Positions 44,128 to 52,018 of a stretch of 64,000 bases of DNA are shown in pieces. Position 1 is the first letter of the stretch, and each line of letters starts with the position of its first letter. The translations under genes and the position numbers were made by a program. The notes below the pieces were generated by a model, which was not told the DNA's origin, did not search any database, and was given only the letters and a program-made list of their open reading frames with translations. Location of the stretch: contig JANQJF010000073.1 of NCBI GenBank assembly GCA_028281765.1, forward strand, positions 38,352-102,351. The letters are read 5' to 3'. This stretch comes from Planctomycetota bacterium (GTDB lineage: Bacteria > Planctomycetota > UBA1135 > UBA2386).

Positions 44128-44535
44128 ATGAGCATCCAAGACTTCGTCCAAACTGCCGCAGTCCAACTCGGCGCAGACACCCAGAAGGTGGAATCCGCCG
44201 TCGGTGGGTTGCTCGGCATGATCCGCGCGGGCTCCGACAACGTGGACTTCCAGCAGCTCATGCGGCAGATTCCGGACGCCGAGCGCCTGATTCCGGGGGC
44301 GCCACAGTCGGCGGAGAACGACGCGCTCAGCGGGCTGGTCAGCCTCGCGCGGGCTGCGCTCGGCAACGTCGGCACGACCGAGACCCTGCGATCGCTGCTC
44401 GGCTCGGGCCTCGACGTTCCTCGACTTCGCACGCTGGCGTTCCTGTTCTTCGACTTCGCGAAGGACTCCGCGGGCGGCGCTCTCGTCAACCGCTTGCTAC
44501 GCCGGATGCCCGATCTCCAGGTGCTCGCAGGCTGA
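44128..44535 (+). CDS. DUF2780-like small protein
   Basis: A 135-residue helical protein with an AGGAG ribosome site 7 nt upstream of ATG 44128. Start IQDFVQTAAVQLGADTQKVESAVGGLLGMI and the two helical blocks around LMRQIPDAERLIPGA match DUF2780-type (VcgC/VcgE-like) proteins. There is no signal peptide. The function is unknown. It is followed by a DUF4332 gene 44 nt later and is likely co-transcribed with it. It is downstream of element copy C. Confidence 0.6.
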   Translation: MSIQDFVQTAAVQLGADTQKVESAVGGLLGMIRAGSDNVDFQQLMRQIPDAERLIPGAPQSAENDALSGLVSLARAALGNVGTTETLRSLLGSGLDVPRLRTLAFLFFDFAKDSAGGALVNRLLRRMPDLQVLAG

Positions 44536-44579
44536 TCGATTTCCCCTATTCCCTACCAACCTCCAGGAGACCCTGACAG

Positions 44580-44987
44580 ATGACGTACAAGATCGAAGAG
44601 ATCGAAGGCATCGGCCCCGCTTACGGCAACAAGCTTGCGGAAGCCGGCATTCACACCACCGAGGACCTGCTCGAGCACTGTGCCGACAAGAAGGGCCGCA
44701 AGGCCATCTCGGAGCGCACAGGCCTGAGCGAGAAGTACATCCTCACGTGGGCGAACATGGCCGACCTGATGCGCATCAACGGCGTCGGTCGTCAGTACGC
44801 CGAGCTGCTCGAAGCCTCGGGCGTCGACACCGTCAAGGAGCTGCGCACGCGCAACGTCGACAACCTCGCCGCGAAGATGAGCGAGGTCAACGAAGAGAAG
44901 AACCTGGCGAAGTCGGTGCCGTCGTCGTCGATGGTCGCGGAGTGGATCGAGGCCGCGAAGGCGACCGAGCCGAAGATCTCCTACTGA
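44580..44987 (+). CDS. DUF4332 (helix-hairpin-helix) protein
   Basis: A 135-residue protein with AGGAG upstream. It contains two helix-hairpin-helix-like units: IEGIGPAYGNKLAEAGIHTTEDLLEH and then MRINGVGRQYAELLEASGVDTVKELR. That is the DUF4332 pattern, related to nucleic-acid-binding HhH domains. The function is unknown. It ends 6 bp from the stop of the convergent minus-strand gene. Confidence 0.82.
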   Translation: MTYKIEEIEGIGPAYGNKLAEAGIHTTEDLLEHCADKKGRKAISERTGLSEKYILTWANMADLMRINGVGRQYAELLEASGVDTVKELRTRNVDNLAAKMSEVNEEKNLAKSVPSSSMVAEWIEAAKATEPKISY

Positions 44988-44993
44988 GGACGG

Positions 44994-45815
44994 CTACTGC
45001 ACCGGCAGAGGAATGCGGCGGAGAAGCGTCGCCGCTGCCGCGAAGTCGCGCGCGTCGAACATCCGTTGCGTGCGCGCCCGCAGCTCCTCGAGCACACGCT
45101 TCTCCTTCGGTGTCCGTCGAGGGCTCTCGATCAGGCGTTCCACGCGTGCGAAGCGTGCGCGTGCGAACGTCTCCGGATCGGGCTCGATCGTCTGCGGCTT
45201 GAAGCTCAGCAGGAACCACGCCAGGCGCTCGGCCGATTCGTGTCGTCCCGCGAGGTGTCGCTCGATGACCTCGATCCACTCGCGACGGATGCCGACGCTG
45301 CCGACGCGGGCACGCTGGCGACGAGGCCCGAAGTCGACATCGCGGTCCGCGACCTGTTCGTGTACCTGCTCGACCAGGCCGCGCGCTCGTCGGCGGACCG
45401 CGCGATGCGCCTCGAGAAGCTGGCGCCGCGCCGGATCGAGGATCTCGTCGCGGCGATCGGGGTCGAGTTCTTCGGACGCGTCGTCCAGCGCCTTCCGCAT
45501 CGGCGCGGTCGAGGGCATCGAGGAGTCGAATTCGATCCCGGGAATGCCGACGGTCTCGAGCTGTGCGGCTCGGTGGCTCGCGGCCGCGTCGGCGCCACGG
45601 TCGTGATCGATCTCGGCGAGGCGGGCGAGACACAGCGCGCGCGTCGTCTCGGCGACGTCCGATTCGGTGCCGCGGCGGTACTCGGCGGCCGCGGCCGGGA
45701 CTTCGAGGGACAGGTTCTCGACGAGCCATCCGCGGAACAGCGGGTTCGACCGCTCTTGCGCGGCTGACGTCGCGCAGAGCGCCGTGATTCCGAGGACGAC
45801 GAACGCGGTCTTCAC
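44994..45815 (-). CDS. Exported helical protein of unknown function
   Basis: A 273-residue protein that begins at GTG 45813-45815 with GGAGGAG upstream and overlaps the regulator stop (GTGA). It has a signal sequence (KTAFVVLGITALCATSAAQ) and a helical, Arg/Glu-rich body with no recognised domain. It is the last gene of the kinase-regulator operon and may be the system's accessory or output protein. A long frame further upstream overlaps the regulator and is rejected. Confidence 0.7.
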   Translation of the reverse strand: MKTAFVVLGITALCATSAAQERSNPLFRGWLVENLSLEVPAAAAEYRRGTESDVAETTRALCLARLAEIDHDRGADAAASHRAAQLETVGIPGIEFDSSMPSTAPMRKALDDASEELDPDRRDEILDPARRQLLEAHRAVRRRARGLVEQVHEQVADRDVDFGPRRQRARVGSVGIRREWIEVIERHLAGRHESAERLAWFLLSFKPQTIEPDPETFARARFARVERLIESPRRTPKEKRVLEELRARTQRMFDARDFAAAATLLRRIPLPVQ

Positions 45816-46540
45816 TCGTGCTCCTCCCCGTCGAAGCGATAGCCGAGTCCGTGGACGGTCACGACGTGCTTCGGGTTCTCGACGTCGATCTCGACCTTCT
45901 TCCGCAGCCTCGCGATGTGGTTGTCGACGGTGCGGGTGGTCGGCAGGTGCACGTAGCCCCACACCTCGGTGAGCAGGTCACGACGGGTCACGACTTCCCC
46001 GCGGCGGTCGATCAGCATGCGCAGGATGTCGGCTTCGTAGCGCGAGAGCTGACTCTCCTCTTGGCCGTTGTCGACAGTGAACCGGCGGAAGTCGACCTTC
46101 AACGAGCCGAAGTCGAACGTCTCGCGCTGCTTCGTCGAGGCCGCGGCCGCTTCGGAGGTGCGCCGCAAGACCGCGCGGATCCGCGCGGTGAGTTCGGCGA
46201 GACCGAACGGCTTGGTGATGTAGTCGTCCGCGCCGTACTCGAGGCCTGCGACCTTGTCGTGATCCTGGCCGCGGGCCGACAGGATGATGATCGCCGCCCG
46301 ATCGCCGCGAGAGCGCATCTGCCGCAGGACGTCGAGCCCGTCCATGTCCGGGAGCATGAGATCGAGGATGACGAGCGCGTGCTCGCCGCTCTCGGCCAGA
46401 CGGAGTCCCTCGCCACCGTCGGCGGCTGTCGCGACTTCGAATCCGTCGATCTCGAGGTTGTGACGTAGGCCTTCGCGGAGGTCGGACTCGTCTTCGATCA
46501 CCAGGATCTTCGGGTTTGGTTCCATGGGCGTGTCGTTCAT
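45812..46540 (-). CDS. OmpR/PhoB-type response regulator
   Basis: A 242-residue regulator. The receiver has VIEDESDLREG and ALVILDLMLPDMDG with the phospho-Asp, then the conserved Thr/Ser in ILSARG and Lys in TKPFG. The winged-helix effector ends VHGLGYRFDG, and TRTVDNHIARLRKKVE is the recognition region. It overlaps the kinase gene by 4 nt (ATGA) and the next gene by GTGA, so all three are coupled. Confidence 0.95.
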   Translation of the reverse strand: MNDTPMEPNPKILVIEDESDLREGLRHNLEIDGFEVATAADGGEGLRLAESGEHALVILDLMLPDMDGLDVLRQMRSRGDRAAIIILSARGQDHDKVAGLEYGADDYITKPFGLAELTARIRAVLRRTSEAAAASTKQRETFDFGSLKVDFRRFTVDNGQEESQLSRYEADILRMLIDRRGEVVTRRDLLTEVWGYVHLPTTRTVDNHIARLRKKVEIDVENPKHVVTVHGLGYRFDGEEHE

Positions 46541-48603
46541 GAATCGGTCGTGGCTTCGAGTGGCACCGCGAGCCGGAAGGTCGTGCCGCCGCCTTCGCGC
46601 GCGCGTGCGCTGACGTCGCCGTCGTGCGCGGCCGCGAAGTCGCTCACCAGGCTGAGGCCGAGGCCGGCGCCGGGCGTCTCGCGAGCGTTGCTCGCGCGGT
46701 AAAAGGTCGTGAACACCTGGCCGATCTCCTTCGGTGGAATCCCGACGCCGCGATCGCGCACTTCGAGAACGGCTCGGCCTTCGGACTCTTCGAAGTCGAC
46801 TTCCACGGTGGGTTCGACCGCGTCCTTGGCGGTGTATTTCACGGCGTTCTCGATCAGGTTCAGTACGGCGTTCTCGAAGGCTCCGTCGTCGGCGAATGCT
46901 ATCAGTGTGGGGTGTACCGTAGTCGAGAGTTCGATCCCGCGCGATGCGGCGCGTGGTCGATACGCCTCGATTACAGTGGTCACGATCTCGCTCAGGTCGG
47001 TGCGGTCCTTGACGTAGTCCGTCTCTTCGCCGCCTTCTCGTCGCGACAGGTCGAGCACGCGCTCGACCATCGCCGTGAGGCGGTCCGCCTCGCGGGTGAT
47101 GATCCCGGTGAACTGTTGGGTTTGCTCGGGTGAGTTCGCGCGGCCGCGGGCCAGCGTCTCGCCGTACATCTTGATCAGCGCGAGCGGCGTCTTCAGCTCA
47201 TGCGAGATGCGAGACACGAGCTGTAGCTTCAGCGAGGCGACCTCGGATTCGCGCGATACGGATCGCACGAGGAGAAGGGCGCCGCCGCCCGCGGCGACGC
47301 AGAGCGCGATCACGAGGAGCGCTTGATTGCGCGCCGTGCTGCGGCTCGCCGACATGAAGGACTCGGGGTCGGCCGGTTCCGCGCGCAGCGTCATGCCCGC
47401 GATCGAGCGCTGGCGCGGCGCAAGGAAGTCGACGCCCTCCGGCGTCGGAGGCACTTCGCGTGGCAGGATCAGGCTGCCGTCCTGGCTCTCGATCGCGAGG
47501 TAGAAGTCGCGGAACGTCGGCTCGATGAGTCGCTCGAGCGACTCGCCGAGGAGGTCCGCGAGTTCGTAGCGGATGCCGATCCACTCGGCGTCGTCGAGGA
47601 TCGAAAGCGCCTGTTCGCGTTCGATCTCCTCGATCGGCCGCAGAACGAGCAACCACGCCCCGTCGGGCGTGTCGTGCAGCACGTAGAGCCGATCGCCGTC
47701 GAACGAGCGCAGCTGGCGACGCACGGACTCGCGGCGCAACGACGTGTAGTCACGGGCGAACGACCGGCCGTCCCGCCGCACGCGGTCGACCTCGATCGCG
47801 GCGAAGCCGTCGATCGCCGCGTCGCTGGCCGGCGGCAGCTTCTCGTGGAGATAGCGCATGACCTCGGCCAGCAATCCGTCGCCGACGTAGCGCCAGTTCT
47901 CGCCGCCGGCGATCCGCTCCATGACGTCGACCATCGCGCCGTAGCCGCGGCCGCGGTCGGCTTCGATCTCCGCGACGGCGACGTCGCAGAGGAGCGCGAC
48001 CGAATCGGGGCGACGCGAGCTGCCGCGCCTGGCGATCGCGAGCTGCTCCTCGGCTTCCTCGGGCTGGCCGAGCTTGCGCAGGATGCCGCCGAGCCGGAAC
48101 CGGGCTCGCTGATTCGATCGTATCGCGCTGCGGCGTCGCGGCCGTTCGCGCTCGAGGTAGTCCTCGAGGAGCGCGCGCGCACCGGCGAAGTCCTGCAGGG
48201 CGATCAGCTGCTCGGCCGCGCGGATGTCCGGGACGTACGACTGCGTGTGGAACGGCAGGTCCGGCGAGTCCGGAGGCGGGGTGTCCGGGTAGACGAGGGC
48301 GCCCTCTGAGTCGAGCACGATCAGCCCCTTCGCGAGCTCGTCGACCGCGTGCACTTCCTGATCGAGAAAGACCAGGGGCTGGAACGCGACTTCGAACAGC
48401 TCGTCGACCCCGCGCGTCGCCCGGACGATCTCGAACTCGAGCTTGCGGCTCGCGTCGACGACGAACGTGCGGGCGTTGTCCGCGAGCGCCTTTTCCGCGC
48501 GCTCGGTCTGTCGACTCAGCTCGACGCTGCCGAGCCACGCCAGAGCGGCCAGCGGCAGGAGCAGTCCGAGGTAGGCGGGCAGATGACGAACGCGATGGCG
48601 CAT
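46537..48603 (-). CDS. Sensor histidine kinase with large periplasmic domain
   Basis: A 688-residue kinase. TM1 is near residues 9-26 and TM2 near 425-448. The ~400-residue extracytoplasmic part includes a helical TPR-like segment (RARFRLGGILRKLGQPEEAEEQLAI) and a mixed domain with no clear family. Cytoplasmic HisKA has ISHELKTPLALIKMYGE with the His. HATPase boxes are NLIENAVKYTA, DRGVGI and PGAGLGLSLV. It presumably senses an envelope signal. It is 83 bp from the divergent methyltransferase gene. Confidence 0.92.
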   Translation of the reverse strand: MRHRVRHLPAYLGLLLPLAALAWLGSVELSRQTERAEKALADNARTFVVDASRKLEFEIVRATRGVDELFEVAFQPLVFLDQEVHAVDELAKGLIVLDSEGALVYPDTPPPDSPDLPFHTQSYVPDIRAAEQLIALQDFAGARALLEDYLERERPRRRSAIRSNQRARFRLGGILRKLGQPEEAEEQLAIARRGSSRRPDSVALLCDVAVAEIEADRGRGYGAMVDVMERIAGGENWRYVGDGLLAEVMRYLHEKLPPASDAAIDGFAAIEVDRVRRDGRSFARDYTSLRRESVRRQLRSFDGDRLYVLHDTPDGAWLLVLRPIEEIEREQALSILDDAEWIGIRYELADLLGESLERLIEPTFRDFYLAIESQDGSLILPREVPPTPEGVDFLAPRQRSIAGMTLRAEPADPESFMSASRSTARNQALLVIALCVAAGGGALLLVRSVSRESEVASLKLQLVSRISHELKTPLALIKMYGETLARGRANSPEQTQQFTGIITREADRLTAMVERVLDLSRREGGEETDYVKDRTDLSEIVTTVIEAYRPRAASRGIELSTTVHPTLIAFADDGAFENAVLNLIENAVKYTAKDAVEPTVEVDFEESEGRAVLEVRDRGVGIPPKEIGQVFTTFYRASNARETPGAGLGLSLVSDFAAAHDGDVSARAREGGGTTFRLAVPLEATTDS

Positions 48604-48686
48604 GCGACGAACAGTGTAGACGGTGGACGTGTCGTCGCCGTAACTCGAATGTAAGCGGCTACGTACGTTGGGTATGCTCGGCCTCG

Positions 48687-49349
48687 ATGACGATTCCCGA
48701 CGCGATGCGCGAGTCCGAGCTCCGACGGTTCCCGCTGCGGCGGCGAGACGTCGAGGGGGCGGGCGGCAAGCTGCGCATCGTCGCGCCGAAGTCCTCCCGG
48801 GATCTCCTGCTGCTCGGCTGGTCGCAGAAGCAGCTGCCGCACTGGGCCGACATCTGGCCGGCGTCGGTCGCGGTGGCGCGTCGCCTGATGCGGGATCGCA
48901 ACGTCGAAGGGCGAACCGTCGTGGATCTCGGCTGTGGCGTCGGCGTGGCCGGCGTGGCCGCCGGGATGTGTGGGGCTCGCGTGCGATTCCTGGATCGGGA
49001 CCCTCACGCCCTGGACTTCGCCAAGTTCAACGCCCGCAGCAACGGCGTTGCGGACTACGAGGCGCTGGTGTTCGACTGGACCGAAGCGACCGTGCCGATC
49101 GGGGATCTCCTCATCCTCGCGGACCTCGCGTACGAGTTCCGGCACGTGCGCCCGCTGCTGCGGCAGATCGAGTCGTTCGTCGCGGGTGGGGGCGAAGCTT
49201 GGTTGCTCGATCCCGACCGGCCGACCGGCAACGATCTCTTCGCGGCTCTGCCGGACATCGGAGTGACGGAAGTCCATCCGATCGAGACCAACTGGGATGG
49301 CTCCAAGCGTGCGTTTCGCATGGCCGAAGTCCGGGCGGGTCGCCCGTGA
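48687..49349 (+). CDS. Class I SAM-dependent methyltransferase
   Basis: A 220-residue protein with a Rossmann methyltransferase core: VVDLGCGVGVAGVAAG (motif I), RFLDRDPHAL and NGV (motif II region), then FDWTEA and LILADLAYE (motif IV-like). The WADIWPAS segment before motif I is characteristic of lysine/ETFB-type protein methyltransferases (METTL/Nnt1 family). The likely substrate is a protein. It shares a base with the downstream kinase start (TGATG). Confidence 0.82.
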   Translation: MTIPDAMRESELRRFPLRRRDVEGAGGKLRIVAPKSSRDLLLLGWSQKQLPHWADIWPASVAVARRLMRDRNVEGRTVVDLGCGVGVAGVAAGMCGARVRFLDRDPHALDFAKFNARSNGVADYEALVFDWTEATVPIGDLLILADLAYEFRHVRPLLRQIESFVAGGGEAWLLDPDRPTGNDLFAALPDIGVTEVHPIETNWDGSKRAFRMAEVRAGRP

Positions 49350-50659
49350 TGGAGCGCGAGCTCGGTTGGTCGCTCCGCGATCGGGATCGGCAGCTGCTGC
49401 AGCAGGTCGGGTGGTTCAATCGACTGCGCTTTCTGGCGGTCGGCACGATGCTGATCGCGACCGTCGGTGCGAGCGAGTTGTTCGCGGTGCTCGACGATCC
49501 CGCGCCGCTCTACGTGCTCGGCGCGTTCACGCTCGTCGTGAACTTCGGCTACATCGCGTGGCACGCCCGGCTCAAGAGCGAGCGCGCGGTGCGCCGTCAC
49601 GTGCTCCTGCAGATCGCGATCGACCTGCTCGTGCTGACTCTGCTCCTGCACTTCAGCGGCGGCGTCGCGAATCCGGTCGTGCTGTTCTACACGTTCCACA
49701 CGTTCATCGCGTCGCTGCTCCTCTCGGTGCCGATCGCGCGGCTCGTCGCGCTCGTCTCCGTGGTGCTGATCGTCGCGCTCGGCGCGAATGGACATTGGGG
49801 TTGGATCGAGCAGCGGCCGCTACGGATCGGGCTGTTCCACGACTCGGGCGGCGCGGGACTGGCGATCTGGATCGCGACCCTCGCGCTCGTGCTGGGGGTG
49901 ACCGTTTACTTCGTGTCGACGATCCTCGCGCGGCTCCGCGCGAGTGAGCGGGAACTGATGGGCCTCAGTCGGCAGCTGGCGCTGAGTGAGAAGCTCGCGT
50001 CGATCGGCACGCTCGCGGCGGGAGTGTCGCACGAGATCAACAACCCGGTGGGGGTGATCGCGAACAAGGCCGAGATCATCCGCTACCGGATCCAGGACGG
50101 GGATCCCGAGGAGGTGTTGCTCGAGGAGGTCGAGACGATCGATCGGCACGTCGGTCGGATCCGCGCGATTACGGAAGGGCTGCTCGCGTTCTCTCGAGAA
50201 GCCCCGTTCGAGCTGCAGCCCCTGGACCTCGGGGAGCTCGTCCGCGAGGCCGCGGAGCTCTCGAAGGTGTCCTTCGCGCACGCCGACGTGCGGATCGTCC
50301 TCGTGCCGCCGACCGGGCCGCTGCCGATCCAGGGTTCGTCGAACCACCTGCTCCAGGTGCTCGTCAACGTGCTGTTGAACGCGCGGGACGCCTCCAGCGC
50401 GGGCTCCGCGGTCACGGTGTCGACGGCGTCCGACGACGTCGAGGTCTCGGTGCACATCGAGGATCGCGGGTCGGGCATCGAGCCGCAGCTCCTCGACAAG
50501 ATCTTCGATCCCTTCTTCACGACCAAGGACGTCGACCACGGCACGGGCCTCGGGCTGGCGCTGAGTCACGGGCTCGTCGAGCGCCACGAGGGACGGATCA
50601 CCGTCGGGAGCGAGGTCGGGATCGGCTCGCGGTTCACGATCACGCTGCCGCGACGGTGA
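49349..50659 (+). CDS. RegB-like membrane histidine kinase
   Basis: A 436-residue kinase with about six N-terminal TM helices (residues ~25-195), as in RegB/PrrB-type redox sensors. HisKA is GTLAAGVSHEINNPVGVIANK, with phospho-His. HATPase boxes are NVLLNARDAS, DRGSGIE and GTGLGLALSHGL. No response regulator follows, so it is an orphan or acts on a distant regulator. The start at ATG 49349 overlaps the methyltransferase stop by 1 nt. Confidence 0.9.
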   Translation: MERELGWSLRDRDRQLLQQVGWFNRLRFLAVGTMLIATVGASELFAVLDDPAPLYVLGAFTLVVNFGYIAWHARLKSERAVRRHVLLQIAIDLLVLTLLLHFSGGVANPVVLFYTFHTFIASLLLSVPIARLVALVSVVLIVALGANGHWGWIEQRPLRIGLFHDSGGAGLAIWIATLALVLGVTVYFVSTILARLRASERELMGLSRQLALSEKLASIGTLAAGVSHEINNPVGVIANKAEIIRYRIQDGDPEEVLLEEVETIDRHVGRIRAITEGLLAFSREAPFELQPLDLGELVREAAELSKVSFAHADVRIVLVPPTGPLPIQGSSNHLLQVLVNVLLNARDASSAGSAVTVSTASDDVEVSVHIEDRGSGIEPQLLDKIFDPFFTTKDVDHGTGLGLALSHGLVERHEGRITVGSEVGIGSRFTITLPRR

Positions 50660-51101
50660 CGCGTCGCCCCGATCTTTTGACGGGGTGTTGTGTCTCGGTG
50701 CTCGAACAGCCGCAATTTTTTGGGGGTGCCGTTCAAAAACCGTTTGCTCACGCGGCACCCCGCCGACAGAATGATCCACGCGTTGGGCGGTCGCACCGAA
50801 CTAGGGAGGGACCGAACACGTCCGGCCCGAGGGTCAGCTCGGGACGGTGCACTTTCGCGATCCCGCGCTCCGACATGGTTCAGGCACGTTCCCGGAGCGC
50901 GACCTCAACACACGACACGAACACGAAGGTGCTACGCCGCCGAGGTCGACAGGCCTCGGCGGTGTTCTGTACGGATGGTTGGAACGGGTTTGCGGTCCGC
51001 GGCGCCGCCGGTGGTGGCGGGCGGCCGCGCGGGGCTCGATGGGTCCTTAAATGCCGACGGGGGCCTCTCGGCCCCCGTTGCGGCTCGTTCGAGCGCTCGG
51101 C
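50660..51101. other. Gene-free stretch with hairpins
   Basis: No credible gene is seen here. Near 50937-50962 CCGCCGAGG pairs with CCTCGGCGG around an 8-nt loop. The flanks GAACAC and GTGTTC (50919-50924, 50962-50967) pair again further out. The right edge carries the minus-strand terminator at 51057-51078. Just after the kinase stop a CCCCG/CGGGG pair flanks ATCTTTTGA at ~50670-50688. It could hold a small RNA or the kinase's 3' end structure, but I cannot name one. Confidence 0.45.
51057..51078 (-). terminator. Hairpin terminator downstream of small protein gene
   Basis: ACGGGGGCC pairs perfectly with GGCCCCCGT around a TCTC loop, 24 nt after the small protein's stop on the minus strand. 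On that strand it is followed by CGGCATTTAAGG, with only a short T-run. It likely terminates the Tex-Nudix-small protein transcript. Confidence 0.6.
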
Positions 51102-51323
51102 TCAGATCTTCACGTCGAGGACTTGGTCGACATTGAAGTCCATGCTGATCTCGTCATCGACGTTGATCAACCGACCCGTGCCCTTGAACTCGTTGAAGAT
51201 GATCGCGCCCTTCACCGAGCGGCCGTCGTCGAGGTTCAGCTCGACCCAGTCCGCCTGGCGTGCGTTCATCAACAAGTCGTAAATGCGTTCGCGGGATGGC
51301 TTCACGATGTTTTGTTGAGCCAT
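51102..51323 (-). CDS. Small conserved protein, possible Sm/SH3-like barrel
   Basis: A 73-residue protein from ATG 51321-51323 with a strong GGGAGG ribosome site. Upstream in-frame starts would read through the Nudix gene. After a helix (RERIYDLLMNARQADW) come alternating strands: VELNLDDGRSVKGAIIF, GTGRLINVDDEISMDF and VDQVLDVKI. The layout is reminiscent of Hfq/Sm-type barrels (helix, then five strands), but no signature motif is present. The function is unknown. It lies 26 bp after the Nudix start region, same strand. Confidence 0.55.
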   Translation of the reverse strand: MAQQNIVKPSRERIYDLLMNARQADWVELNLDDGRSVKGAIIFNEFKGTGRLINVDDEISMDFNVDQVLDVKI

Positions 51324-51349
51324 TGCGTTCCTCCCATCCGTCGTGATCA

Positions 51350-52018
51350 TCAGTCGTCTGCACCTTCGAGAGAGTCTCGGTCCGCCAAAACCCCGATGAC
51401 GCGGGGAAGACCGCCAACCAGCAGGCGGGACCAAGACTCGAATTTTGCAAGATCTTGCCATAGGCCGGACGATCCGGCAAGGCCACGGAAGGACCCGGCC
51501 ATCTTGGAGATTTCACGAACCTGCACCATTTCTTCCCGACCCGGACGGATCCGGCGCAGGAAGACGAGGCCGGCGTGGACCGCCCCGACGGGGTCCCCGT
51601 CATCATTGAGAATGCCGAGGAACGCGGTCGATTCGATGGCCTCGGGCGGGCAGTGGAGCTCCTCGTCGAGCTCGCGGTCCCGGGCCCGCGCGATGATGCC
51701 CGGCCCGAGCTGGTCGACCGGGTTGATGTGCCCGCCGATCCCGATCGAGAGTCGCCCGTGCAGCCGACGCTCGCCCTGCGTCGTGAGTCGCTGCACGCAG
51801 AGCACGCGATCGCCGCAAACCACGGCGCAGTACGGGATCAGCTGCTTGCGCGACGGGTCGGTCTCGGCCGATTCCCGGTCGGTGAACGCGGCTGAGGCTT
51901 CGAGCCGCGCCAACAGGCTCGCGGCCGCGGAGCCGTGCAGGGGTTCGAATCCCTGGGGCCAGTCCCCGCCGAAGTGGTCCGCACGAGCGACCGTCAGGAC
52001 CTGCTCGCGCTCGCTCAA
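51350..52018 (-). CDS. Nudix hydrolase-like protein
   Basis: A 222-residue protein with a Nudix box that can be read as GGHINPVD-x-n-ARDRELDEELH: the RELxEE core is intact and the leading Gly is present. VVCGDRVLCVQRLTTQ and GRLSIGIGGHI precede it. It should hydrolyse a nucleoside-diphosphate-linked substrate. The start overlaps the Tex stop by 4 nt (ATGA), so it is made together with Tex. The N-terminal ~60 residues are unassigned. Confidence 0.75.
   Translation of the reverse strand: MSEREQVLTVARADHFGGDWPQGFEPLHGSAAASLLARLEASAAFTDRESAETDPSRKQLIPYCAVVCGDRVLCVQRLTTQGERRLHGRLSIGIGGHINPVDQLGPGIIARARDRELDEELHCPPEAIESTAFLGILNDDGDPVGAVHAGLVFLRRIRPGREEMVQVREISKMAGSFRGLAGSSGLWQDLAKFESWSRLLVGGLPRVIGVLADRDSLEGADD

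Noticed and set aside
51938..51955. A perfect tRNA T-arm-like sequence (CAGGG-GTTCGAAT-CCCTG)
   Set aside because: No matching acceptor, D or anticodon arm upstream. It lies inside the Nudix gene in frame (chance in coding DNA).
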